Shown here piece after piece: positions 1 through 12,000 of a stretch of DNA of 64,000 nt. The stretch's first letter is position 1. Each line of letters begins with the position of its first letter. Both the position numbers and the translations under genes were made by a program. This stretch comes from Streptomyces sp. SS1-1 (GTDB lineage Bacteria > Actinomycetota > Actinomycetes > Streptomycetales > Streptomycetaceae). The stretch is taken from assembly GCF_008973465.1 (NCBI RefSeq), contig NZ_WBXN01000004.1:62001-126000 (forward strand), read 5' to 3'. The notes under the pieces were generated by a model. That model was not told where the DNA came from. It searched no databases and was given only the letters and a program-made list of their open reading frames with translations.

Positions 1-3000
1 GGTGTGCTCGGTGAACGCGCTGTCAAACGCCACGTCGGGGAGGCCGCCGAGTCGTGCGTTGCGCCGCCGGACCACGTCCAGCAGGGCGTCGGCCCTCAGC
101 TCGGGCTCCTCCAGCAGAGTGGCGAACTCGACCGCGAACGGGTGCTCCGGGCCCGCCTCGACGGCCTCCCGCTCGCTCTCGGAGCCGGAGTCGAGGTCCA
201 TCTCGACGTCCGAGTCCGCTCCCGACAGCGTGTGCAGGTCGTACGCCTCCTCCTCGCCGGGCAGTCCCGGGAGGTCCCCGTCGGTCGGCGACGGGGACGG
301 CGGGGCGGTGGCCGGGTCCTGGCTCGGTGCGGGGGCCGGGGTCCGCGGGAGCAGCGGGACGAAGTCGCCGCCGCGGCGCCGGAGCCGAAGGTGCGGGCCC
401 GCCTCGCCGGACGGGCCGGGGTAGGTGTGGGCGGTGCCGTTCTCCTCCACGAGCGTGACGGTGGTGCCCGTCGCCGCGGCGGCCCATTCGGCGACCGCGC
501 GGTCGGCACCGGGCCCCCAGGGAGCCTCGGCGAGATGGCGGCGCAGGTGGCCGTCGCGGGCGTCCTGGCTCGGCGCGGGCGCGCCGGGGCGGACGACGAG
601 GGGCGGTGGTGCGAAGAGCGTGTCGCGCTCGGCTCGGGAGCCGGGCAGGCCGTTCAGGCGCATCAGCTGCGCGGGCGGCACGTCGGCGCGCCGGCGTAGG
701 CGGCCCGCCTCGTGGCGGTCCGGTCCGGGCTGCCCGGCGGCGTGGTGCAGGGCGGTGGAGAGCGCGGCGAAGAACCCGTTGCCGCGGCCGGCGGGCGCGC
801 CCTGGGTGTAGGTGGCGCCGTCCGGTGCGGTGAGGACGCCGTCGCGGGCGAGACGGTAGCGCGGGCCGTTGGTGTCGGCGGGTGGGTGCCAGGGCGGGGT
901 GGCGTGGCTGCGGTGCGCGGGGGCGGGGTCCGCGATCTCGTCGTCCGGGGCGGTGCCCGAGGGGGCCGCCGTCGCCGGCAGCGCGGTGGCGACCGGGGCC
1001 GGGGAGCCGGGCGGGAGGGCGGCGTGGAAGTAGCCGTCGGCGGCGAGGAGGACGGCTTCGGTGGCCGGGTCGACGGCGGCCGGGTCGGTGCCGTGCGGGA
1101 GGAAGCGCTGTTCGCGGCCCTCACCGGTCACGACGGTCAGCGGGGTGCCGAGGAGCCGCGCGGCGAGGGCGGGCAGCAGGTCGGCGCCGCCGTGGTCGCC
1201 GGCGCGGCGTTCCGGCCGGGCGAGGTGTGCGGTGTCCGCCCCCGCGGTGTCCGCCCCGGCGGTGCCGGTCTGCGGCGGCTCGACGGCGAAGGGCCGGAGC
1301 AGGGCGGCGGTGGCGAGGGCCACCCGTTGCCCCGGGGACGGCCAGAACGTCAGCGGAAGCCGGCCGAACGCGTCGAACTCGGCCTGCTGGGCGGGGGTCA
1401 ACCGCACACCCGCGAAGTCGAGCTCCTCCTGCGTGAAGGTGTCCGCGACGTCGAGCGCGAGGGTGTCGAGCAGGTCCGCGTTGCGGCTCTCGCCGAGTTC
1501 CCAGGCGAGTCGGTTGCGGGCTGCCCGGACGGCCCGTTCGGTGATCGCCGGATCGCCGGGAGCGGCGGTGAACCGGGCCGCGAGGCCGGTGCCCAGGAGG
1601 TGGGGCAGCCGTCCGCGGTCCTGGGCGACGGCGATCAGCGCGTGGAAGAACGAGGCGCCGTCGTGCGGCATCTCGTGCACCTCGCGCGCCAGCGTGCCGT
1701 CCGGCGAGGTGAGGGTGCGCGGGGCGGAGTCGGTGGCGTCGGTGATCCGGTACGGCGCGGGCGCCTCGGAGCGCCACGCCGGCACGGTGTACTCCTGTGC
1801 CCGGTCCGGCACCGGGACGGAGGCGCGGCCCTGGTGGTGGGCGGTGAGGCGGGAGGCCGCGAGGTGCAGGCGGTGGTGGTCCGCGGCGGCGGCGTCGGTG
1901 TGCGCCTGCCGGCGGCGGACCTCCTCGCGGGCGGCCTGCCAGGCGGCGACGGCCGGTGACTGGGCCATGGCCTCGGGCAGGACGGTCGGCCGGCCGGGGT
2001 CGTCGTCGCCGAGCGCCGCCTGCTCCTGCGCGCTCAGGGCGAGCCAGGTCTCCCGGGCCCGGGCCCGGGCGTCGTAGTAGCCCTTCTCCGCCGCGGCGAG
2101 GTCGCCGGCCGCCTTGGCCATCGCGTCCCAGGCCGCGCCGACCTCGTCGGGGAACGTGGTGTCGTCCAGGAGGCCGTAGTCGCGGGCGAGGTCCTCGCGC
2201 AGCCAGACCAGGGCGGTGGTCTCGGCCTCGGCGGCGCGTGGGCCGCGCTTGGCCTTGCCGAGGGCGTGCAGGGGGCGGCTGTCGGTGAAGTGGTGGTCCA
2301 CCTCGGACACGGTCAGCCAGCTCACGGGGATCGCGAAGAGCATGCTGCGGTCGGTGACGACCTTCAGATGGGTGCCGAGGGTGGTGTCGACGGTTCCCTT
2401 GAGGGCGGTGCCGTCGTTCGCGCCGCCGACCGGGACCGAGGCGCCCGGGTTGGTGACGCCCGCGTTGCTGTTGCCCGCGAGCGGCGAGGTGCCGACCATG
2501 CCCTCGACGTTGTCGGTGATGCCGGCCTCCAGCGCGTCGGAGGTCTTCGTTCGCCGCATGGCCTCCATGCGCGGCTTGTTCTCGACGGCGAGGAGCCGGG
2601 CGCCGCCGCGGTGCATCCTCGCGTAGAGCCGGGAGTCGGCGGTGTGGGACTGGCCGAAGAGACGGGCGGACGCCTGGGCGGGGAGCTGTGAGCCGTACGC
2701 GCCGAGGGCCTCCCGAAAGCCGGCGGTCAGGCCGACCTGGGTGGTGGCCTCCTGCTGGGCCTGCGCGGGGGCGGTGCCGGGACCGGTGAGCGGGGTGAGG
2801 CGCGCCATGCGCACGCGTTCGGTGAGGACGTGGCCGGTGTGGCGGCGGCCGAGGTCGCCGTCTCCGAGGCCGTCGGCGCGGGCGGTGGCGAGGGTCAGGG
2901 CGTCCCGCACGTTGGCCGCGCCCCGGATGTCCACGGCGAGGATGCCGGAGCCGATGCGGTCGTCGAAGGGCAGTACGTCCGGGTCGGCCCGGCCGGTGCC

Positions 3001-6000
3001 GTCGTCGCCGGTGCGCCAGGCGGCGATGCCCTGCGGGCGGGCCTGTTCGGCGGTCAGCATCTTCACGGCGCGGTCGGGTTCGGGCACGTCCTCCTCGGTG
3101 AGCACGCCGTCGGTGCCGTCGTCGGTGGGGGTGAGCAGGCCGGCCGGGACGATCTCGTGGAGGGTGCCGACCGACGCCACGGCGCGCGGGGACAGGAGAT
3201 CACCGGCCGCGTCGGTCATGGTGACGGTCAGGACGTAGCTGGTGACGATCTCGGCGTGGGCCTGGGTGGTGGCGATGTTCGGCATCGAGGTGGTGCCGGT
3301 GGTCTCCGTCCGGGTGGCGGCACGCCGTTTGGCGGCGGTGCCCTGGAGGGAGGGGTTGGCGAGGAGGATTCCGCTCTCGGCCGCGCGCTGGCCCCCGGAG
3401 AGGGTGACGTCGGCACCTCTGTCCTGGGAGGTGCTGCCGGAGTCGTCGCGCGAGGTGGTGCGGTAGTCCTCCAACTCGAAGCCGGTACGCAGCCGTTCCA
3501 CGGTGGTGGTGACCGGGGTCAGTCTGAACCGGACCTGTGCGGGGCTGCCGCCGACCGGCAGACGGCTGGGGTCGCGCCAGGTGCGGTGGCGCACCGGCAG
3601 GGTCATTCCGTCGGTGGTCAGCTCGTGCAGATGGGCGCGCAGGAAGTCCGGGGAGAGCCGCTGGAGGACCTGTTCCCGGTCGTGCGAGGGAACGCCGATC
3701 CTCGTCATGCGCTCCATGAGCTGCCGGGCGGCGTGACCGGCGTCGAGCCGGCCGCTGGGGTGGCCGGGGAAGCGGCGGCCGCGCAGGAAGGGAGGCACGC
3801 GGTAGCCGCGGCCGAGGTTGCGCGGGGTGCTGGTGCCCAGGCCGTCCGGGGCGAGCCCGGCCTCGATGACGTCCTGCATGGGCAGGTGGAACATCACCGC
3901 GTCGCGCACCCGGTGCAGTGCGGCGGCGGCGTGGCGCGGGGCGAGTGCGCGCCCGAGGCGCCCGGACAGCCGTCCGGCGGCGGTGCTGATCGCGGTCCCG
4001 GCGCGGGTGCCCACGGTGCCCATCGCCGCCGTCCAGCGGTCCCGTACGGCGACAGTCTCGGCGGCGTCGGCGACGACCAGGTACATCCGGCCCGCGTAGG
4101 TGAGGGTCGTGTTCCGCCCCCGGGTCAGGGTCTGTACGACGCTGCGGCCCTTGCCCCAGGCGTACTGGAGCGCGGTCGAGTAGGAGCCCACGACGGCCGG
4201 TCCGCCGGGCGTCTGCTGAAGCGGCATGTCGGCGCCCTGGACGCCGACGGTGGTGCGCGACACGGTGCTCGCGCTGCCGGCCACGCGGTGCTCGTTGCCG
4301 ATGGTCGCTTCGAGGCTGGCCGCCTTCGGATCGCTCCTGACCTGCAGGTTCTCCAGTTCGCCGCGGACGGCCGCCTTCAGATAGTGCGTCTGGAGCGGTC
4401 CGGCACCATTGAGCCCGGTGACGCGGGAGCCGAACGGGCCCAGGTACTGGCCGAGTTGACCGGCGATGTGAAGGTCGGCCATGGCCCGCCGCAGTGCGCC
4501 GCGCACCGGCGCGCCGGGTGCGCTGACATGCCAGGAGGTGCCGGAGGCCCGGTCCGCGGTGTCCTGCATCACCTGCTGCCGCCGGGCGCCGCCCTCGGTA
4601 CTGAGCACCACGTGCGGGGCGCGCAGCAGCCTGCCGACGAGCCGTTGCCCCGCCGGGTCCGTCCTCGGCGACGGACGGGTGCCGTCGAGGAGTTGGCCGG
4701 CCTCGACGGCGGAGAGCCGTACGGGTGCGGCCGTCGGCGCCGGTCCGGCGGTCGGCCGGTCGGCGGGCGCGTACCGGTCGGAGCCGTGCGCGGCGGGCAC
4801 GGCGAGTTCGACGCGCCCGACGGTCTCGCTGCCCCGGTGGAACAGCGGGCGCTCCTCGACCTTGCTGACGAAGACGCCTGCGCCGAGGAGGCCGAGCGAG
4901 ACGAGCCGGGCCCAGCCGCGCGGGCGCCGGTGGCCTTCGAAGGACGCACCCAGTTCCACCTGGTAGCTGTAGAGGTCGGCGCCGTTCTGGAACGTCAGGT
5001 GGTCGTGGGTGACGGCGGCCGTGCTGCGGGTGCCCTTCTGTTCGGTCCTGGCGTAACGGGCTCCCACGGACACGTTGCCGGTTCGGCGTGGCAGCCCCGC
5101 CTCGGGCACCTTGTCGTGGTCGCGCGGGGACACGCCCACCTCGATGCCGGCGGACAGGGTGGTGGAGGCCTGCTGGCTCTGCCCGGACACCTCGGTGCCG
5201 ATCACCGCGTTGCGCAGCGAGCGCTCGCTCATGGTGGTCTCGAAGCGGCGGTCGGTGAGTCTCGCGCGCAGGATCAGCGTGTGGTGGCCGCGGCGGACCT
5301 TGCCGTCCTCGGTGAGGGTGACCGGCACGCCGGTGGTGGTCAGGTCGTCCAGACTCTGCGCCAGGGTGGGCCGGTTGAGCGCCTCGCGGACCTGCCGGTC
5401 GTTGTGCAGCGCGGTCCGCATCCTGCCGTCGCCGTACCAGAAGCGGGCCAGCCGCGGGTGCCGCAGCATCGACGGCGGGACGAAGAGGGACGGGTAGGAG
5501 CGGTGCAGCGTGTCGAGGACGGTGTCCGCGAAGACGCGCAGCGGGTCCGGTGCGACGGCGGGCCCGGCGTCGTTCCGGGGCTGGTTCGGCGGCTGAGTCG
5601 GTCCGCCCGGCACGGCGCTGCCCGCCCGGTCGGGGCGGAAGCCCTCGGCGCGGACCTGCCCGCCGAGGTGCACCGGGTCCTCCCGGGTGAGGTACCAGGG
5701 CACCGGAGGCTCGGCGTCGGGGTGAGGGCCGGTCCGTCCGGGCGTGCGGCTGTCCCAGCCGGCGAGGCGGCGCGCGTCCTGGGTGGAGATCCAGTCCAGG
5801 CTGACCACGCGCACGGGACGCGCCGCGGACGCCGGCTGCCCGGCCTTGCGCACCATGAGGGTGCGCTCCACCCGGTAGAGCGCGACCGGGTGGTTGCGCA
5901 GCCGTCCGGTGGTCTTGCGGGCCGCGTCCGTGCCGAGATGATGGCCGCGCCCGGAGCTGAGGTCCGCGCGGACCAGCGGCCCGCCCTGGAGGCGTACGTC

Positions 6001-9000
6001 GGTCTCCGGGCCGACGAGGGTGTGGTTGGGGCCCGCGGTGATCTGGATGCCGAAGCGGGTGTCGCGGACGTGGCCGCGCTCGTTCTGGTACGTGGTCTGC
6101 GTGAGGTCGCGCAGCTCCGCCTTGACCGACTCGGCGACCAGGGTGGCGCGGTGCGGGATCGACCGCTCGACGACGAGGTGCCCCAGCGGACGCAGCGCGC
6201 TCCCCCGGGTCAGCTCGGGTCCGCTGACCGGCCCGGCGAACCGGCCGAACAGGGCGAGCAGCCGTCCCGGACGGACGTACGAGACGAGGGTGCGGTGCGC
6301 CGAGCTGCCGGGCCGGGCACCGGACAGGGCGAGCGCGACGTCCTCGGGCGGGTCCACCAGGTGCAGTCCGGTGGTGTCCGTCATCCGCGGCTCGGTGCCG
6401 TCCGGGAAGGTGAGCGTCCGCGGGGCCCGGCGGGGTCCGCCGAACGGCACGGTGAGGTCGTCGGGCAGACGCCAGCTCAGGCCGTCCCGCACGGCGAAGT
6501 GCGCGGTGTGCACCTGGCCGCGCCGCCAGTTCGGTCCCGTCGCGGGCGTGGTGGCCCGGTCCGGAGCCTCGGGTGCCTCGGTGACGCGCTCCACCCGTAC
6601 CCGGTAGTGGACGTCGTCCAGGTGCAGGTGCGAGCCCTCGTGGGCGCGGTGCTCCGTCTGGTCGTACGCCTGGGTGCCCAGGGCGTAGTCGGTACGGCGG
6701 GTCCAGCCCAGCGAGACGCCGATCTTCACCAGCCAGTTGAGCGGCGGGCCCATGCTCAGCGCGGCCGCGATCCGGCGCCCGTGGCCGACACCGCGTCCGC
6801 CGCCCGTGCCCGCCTGGCCGCGCCGCATGGTGTCCACGCGGGTGGTGCCGCCGTGCACGTCGGAGAAGCGTTCCCAGCGGTGGTACGGGATGGCCTCGAC
6901 GGTCATCTCGAGGCCGACGCCGGACTTCTCCCGGCCCACGAGGCGTGCGCCGCGCGGGGCGGTGAAGGCGCCGGGCTGGTCGGTCAGCAGGCGCAGCAGT
7001 TCGGCCTCGTCGAACCGGTCGCGCAGGTTCTTCGGCAGCTGCCCGAGGATCTCCTCGGCGACCTGCTCGGGCGAGCGCAGGGTGAGCACGCCGGGACCCG
7101 CGAAGAGGCCGGCCGGCCGGCCCCGGCGGGTGGCGTCCGCGCGGGGCGCCGGGCCGCCGCCGTCCGGGTCGGCGCCCGGGTCGATGAGGACGGTCGGTAT
7201 CCGGCTGCCGTCCTCGAAGGTGACGGTGCGGGGTGGCGGGCCCGGTGGGCGGGCGTCCGGTCCGGTGAGCAGGCGGGCCGGGCGGTACCGTTCGAGCTGT
7301 GTCTCCAGCGGTACCGGGTCTCCCCGGTCGGGCGCCTCGGTGGCGGGGCTGTCGAGGTCGGTGACCCCGCCCATGCCGCGCAGCCACTCGGCGAAGGGGT
7401 CGTCGCCCTCCGGCTCACCGGAGGCCGGAGCCCCGGGCGTCGTGACGGTCTCGGGCACGGGAGCGAGCGGAGCGGTGGCCGGGATCAGGGCGTCGTAGTG
7501 GTCGGTGCCGTTGTAGGCCAGGTGCAGGGTGCCGCCGCGGCCGCCCGGGTGGAGGGACGTGACGAGGGTGGTGGCCGGCGCGTGCGGGTCGGCCTGGACC
7601 AGGCGCAGGTCGAGGTCGAGGGTGTGGGCCAGCGCCTGCGGGAGCACGTCGGCGAACGGAGAGGCCCACAGCCCGGCGTGTTCGGCCGCCGCGGCGACGA
7701 GTCCGTCGGTCCCGAGCCGTCGTGCCTCGTCCGGGGTGGGCGCGATCTCGGCGAGTTGCGGGTAGCCGCTGTTCCTGAGGAGGCGCCGCCACCGCCGGGC
7801 GTCGCCGCCCTCGACGACGGCCTGAGCGATGCCGTTCCAGCGCTCGGTGATCCTGCGCTGCGCGTCGGGGTCGCGCACCCCGGCGAGCGCGGTCATGCGC
7901 AGGTCGTCCACCACGGCGAGCACCGGGTCCGGGGTGGCCTCGGCCGCCGCGGCGGCCAGTTCGGAGCCGGCGATCCGGTCGCGCAGCAGGCCGCGCAGCC
8001 CGGCGACGTTGCGCGCGGCCCACTCGGGTGGGACCTCCTGGCCGCGCGCGCTGTCGAGCAGGGCCCGAAACAGGCAGTTCCCACCGCCCGGTGTGTCCAG
8101 CCGCCGGAAGGTCCGGCCGTCCGCCCGTACGCCGTCCCCGCTCGTGGCGTCCTTGCTGAGCAGGGTCAGGTCTTCGGCGAGGCTCGCCGGGCGGCTCGGC
8201 GCCGGAGCGAGGTCGGGTCTGCGCCGGGCGAGTTCGGCGGTGTCCTCGGCGCTCAGGGCCAGTTCGGACAGCGGCAGCGGAGTGCTGGAGAGCGACCAGG
8301 TGATCCGCGCGGACGGCGCGTACGTCAGCCCGCGCACGTCGTCCGGGGAGACCAGGGTGTCCGGCGGGAGCGCGGGAGGTGGCGGGGGCAGCAGGGCGTC
8401 GAGCGTCGTGTCCGGTCCGGCGGTGTCGCGCAGTTCGGCCGCGGCGCGCAGGAAGTCGGTGTACTGGCCCGCCGTCGGCCCGGTCACCGGGTCGACGGCG
8501 ACGCCGGGTCGGTCGCCGACCATCCGGCGCAGCAGGTCCGGTGTCATCCGGCCGTCGCCGTAGCGGGCCGCGGTGTCGGGATTCAGCCAGCGCAGACCGT
8601 CCACGTACGCCAGCGCGGCGAGCAACTGCCTGTTCTCCGGCCGCTGTTCGGCGTCCGGACCGAGGGCGTCGCGCAGGGTGCGAATCTGCTGGAGGGTACG
8701 GGCCCGGGCGAAGGCGTCGGCGGGACCGGGGCCCGCGTGCAGACCGGCATCGCGGGCGAGAGCGTCGAGGTCGGTGCCACCGGGCTCCGGGGTGAACAGC
8801 CGCCAGCGGCCCGGACCTTCCGTGTCCTCGGTGAGCACGGCACGGACGTCGCCGTTCCCGTCCCGGGCCGTGCCGACCTCCGTGGTCGGCGCGTACACGG
8901 GCCGTCCGGTGCGGTTCGCCACGTGCTGCGCCACCGGCAGCCCCGCCACCTGCGGCTGCCGCCCGGTCTCGCAGGAGAACAGCACGAGGGGCCGCGACCG

Positions 9001-12000
9001 GTCGCCGTCCCGCGACCAGGACTTGAGCACCTCACCGAGCTGTACACCGCTGACCTTGACGGCGGGGTGTGCGGCGTCGTCGGTGCCGAGGGTGACGGTG
9101 CGCGGGGTGCCGTGCCCCACGAAGTAGTCGGCGCCCTCGTCGGTACCCGCGCCGGGCAGCGCGGTCGGTGGGCCGGTGAACACCGTGCGGGCCGGACCGG
9201 TGGGAGTCGGACCGGATGTGGTGCGCACCCCGCGGTAGGTGTCCTGGTCGAGCAGCGCCCGACGGCCCGTGCCGCGCGGCGTTCCGTCGTCGGCGGGGTC
9301 CTGCGAGATGGTCAGTGTCCGTACGGCCTGCCCCGGCCGCGGTTGCACGGCCGACTCGGGCACCCAGCGGCGCAGCTGGGTGATCGGGACCGTGTGACCG
9401 TCCAGGGTGGTGACCACGGCCTCCCGATCCTGGGTGCCGCCGTCGCCGGTGGTTCCCTCGTGCCCGGGGCGCTCCGTGGGCCGCACGATGACGCGTCCTC
9501 GCGGTGGCCGGGCCACGGGTGTGTGCGGTGACGCCGGCGGGGGCGGGGTGCCGCCGGCCCCGGGTCCGCGTCCCCGGCCGGTGCCGGGTGCGTTGCCGCT
9601 GGTTCCTTCGGTCTGCCCGGACTCCAGGTGCAGGTCGGTGGCCGTCTCCGTCCAAGGGCGGGAGAGCGTGGCGGACTTCGCCGGTGCGGGGGCGGTGGAG
9701 GCGGCGGGTTCGGGGGCGGTTCGCTTGCCGCGCGGAGGGGTCGCGGACTCCGTGGGCACCTTCTCGGGCGACGGGGCGGTGGTGGTGCGCACCGGGCCGC
9801 CGTCGTCGGTCGTGGCGGCCGTGGCGGTGCTCTCGGTGACGGGGCGGGGTGCGGGGCCGAGCGCGTCGGCGAGCGGCAGGAGGATGTCCGCGCCGGGGAA
9901 GGCGGTCTCGGTGGTGCCCGTGCCCGATGTGGTGCCGTCAGGCGTCGGAAGGGAGTTCGTGAGCGGACGCACGCGGACCGGCGCGCCCGGGCCTTCCCGG
10001 GTCAGCTCGACGGCGCCGCGGGTCGGCCGCCCCGCCCCGTCGGGCGTGACCGCCGGCCCCAGCACGACGGCACGGTCGGCTCCGGCACGGTCCAGCAGGC
10101 CGGACGCCTCCGGCGAACCCTCCCCGGGCGGCTGCGTCTGCGTGACGACGATCGTCAGCGGTGGGCTCTGGGACGTGTCGCCGGTGTCGGCGTAGGACCC
10201 CGTGGTGCTCACCTTCGGTGCGCCGCCGAGGTCGGCGTCCGGGGCCGGGGCGTGGTCGGAGGATGAGGCAGACCCGGCCGGGGAGGCGGTCTCCTGGGAG
10301 GACGTGCTCTCCGAGGACCCGGTGCTGTCAGGGAAGGGCGTGGTCTCCTCCGAGGCGGAGGCTTCCGACGTCACGGAGGGCTGCGCGGAGCCGTCCTGAA
10401 CGACGTGCGGGCCGTCCTGAACGAGGTGCGGGCCGTCCTGAACGAGGTGCGGGCCGTCCTGCACCGCCCTGTCGTCCTGCGCGGCGCGTTCATCGTCGGA
10501 CACCGTGAGGGTGTCCGAGGTGCGCGCGCCCTGCGACTGCGAGCCGGAGGGAGTCCGGGCGCCGGAAGAAGACTGGGCGCCGGGGGCGGTCTGGGAGCCT
10601 CCTGGCGCGGGCGCGCCACCGGGCCGTGCGCCGCCGGTGCCGGAAGCGGGCGCCTGCTGGGAGCCGTTGGCGGCGACGGGGTTGCCGCCGACCTGGCCGG
10701 GGGCCGCCTGCCCGGCCGTTCCGTCGGCGTCGTTCTGGACGATGCCGTGGGAACCGCCGTGGGGGCCGGTGTCCGGCGACCCCGTCCCGCCGCCCGCGTC
10801 CTCCACCGTCGTCGCCGTGCCGAAGCCGTCCAGGGCGCGCCGCACCTCGTCGGCGGCGATCTGGACCGCGGGTCCTTCCCCGAGGGGCACCACCCGGACC
10901 TCGGGCACCTGCGAGAGGCCGCCGTGGAGGGTGTCGCGGACGCCGATCTCCGCGCTGCCGGGCGGCTGGGCGCCGCGCAGGGCGGCGATGTCGTGCAGGG
11001 CCTGCTCGCGGACGTCGGCGGGGCCGTTGTGGACCTGCTGCCACAGGGCGTTCTCGGCGGCCGTCGCGGGCAGCGGGCCCGGGGAGTACGCCGGAGGGTC
11101 CTGGGAGGTGTAGGGCGGGGGGTCCGCACTCGTGTACGGCGGCGGGCTGTCCCCGGTACGGACCGGCGGGGGCGTGAGCGGGGAGCCGGGGTCGCCCGTG
11201 AGGTCCGTGTCCGGGGCACCGCCGGTGCGGCCCGGCCCGTCGCCGTCCCGGGTGCCCGAGGAGGCGGTGGTGTCGCCGGTGCCGGTGTCCCGGGTGTCGC
11301 CGCCGGTGGAGACGGTGGGCGGCTGGTGGCGCAACTTGTCGATGACGTGGCGCAGTTCGGCACCGCTGTTCACGGCGGTGCCGGTGAGCGTGGCCTCGAC
11401 CCGGCTGCTGAGGCCCGCGCCGACGAAGGTCGACCAGCTGGTGGACCAGTCGCCGTCGAAGGCGCCCTTGATCAGGATCTCCGCGAGCGCCTCACCGGCG
11501 CCGGCCGCCAGGAAGTCGGACGTGCCCTTGATGCCGTAGTGCCCGGCCAGTGCGCCGGGACGGTCGGCGTTGTCGCGCAGGATCCGGCTGTTGCGCCACA
11601 GGTTCGGGTTGTTCCTAAAGGAGAGCGGGTTGTCGTCGCGGAAGGTCCGCGGCGGGGTGTGCGGGGCGCCGCCCGGGCCGTTCGCGTTCGGGCCGGGGTC
11701 CGGCCGGTCCTTCGGGGCGGGGCCGGGGCCTGGGTCCGGCTTGGGGCCAGGGCCGGACTTCCCGAACTCGGGGTCCGGGATGTTCTTGAGGTTGGGGTTG
11801 GGCTTGAAGTCGAGATCCGGCCCCTGCTTGAGGAAGTTGGTGTCGAAGCTCCTGACGATCTTCTTCGCGATGTCGTCGAAGATACTGGTGAGGAAGCCGG
11901 CGGCGGCGCCGAACGCGGCGGCCTTCAGGATGTCGCCCCAGTCGAAGCCGTCGGGGCGGCGGCCGTTCGGGGCGAAGTTCATCATCGCCAGTCGCACCGC

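Noticed and set aside
3200..7387. A 1,395-codon minus-strand frame inside the giant gene
   Set aside because: The product is almost only Arg, Pro, Ala, Gly and His with no recognisable domain. It is an out-of-frame shadow of the giant gene.
2830..9531. A 2,233-codon open frame on the plus strand, and similar long frames at 712-1959 and 10405-13692
   Set aside because: They lie codon-for-codon opposite the giant minus-strand gene. Their products are Gly/Ala/Val/Arg-rich with no domain pattern, as expected for antisense frames in GC-rich DNA, while the minus frame shows clear motifs and an RBS.
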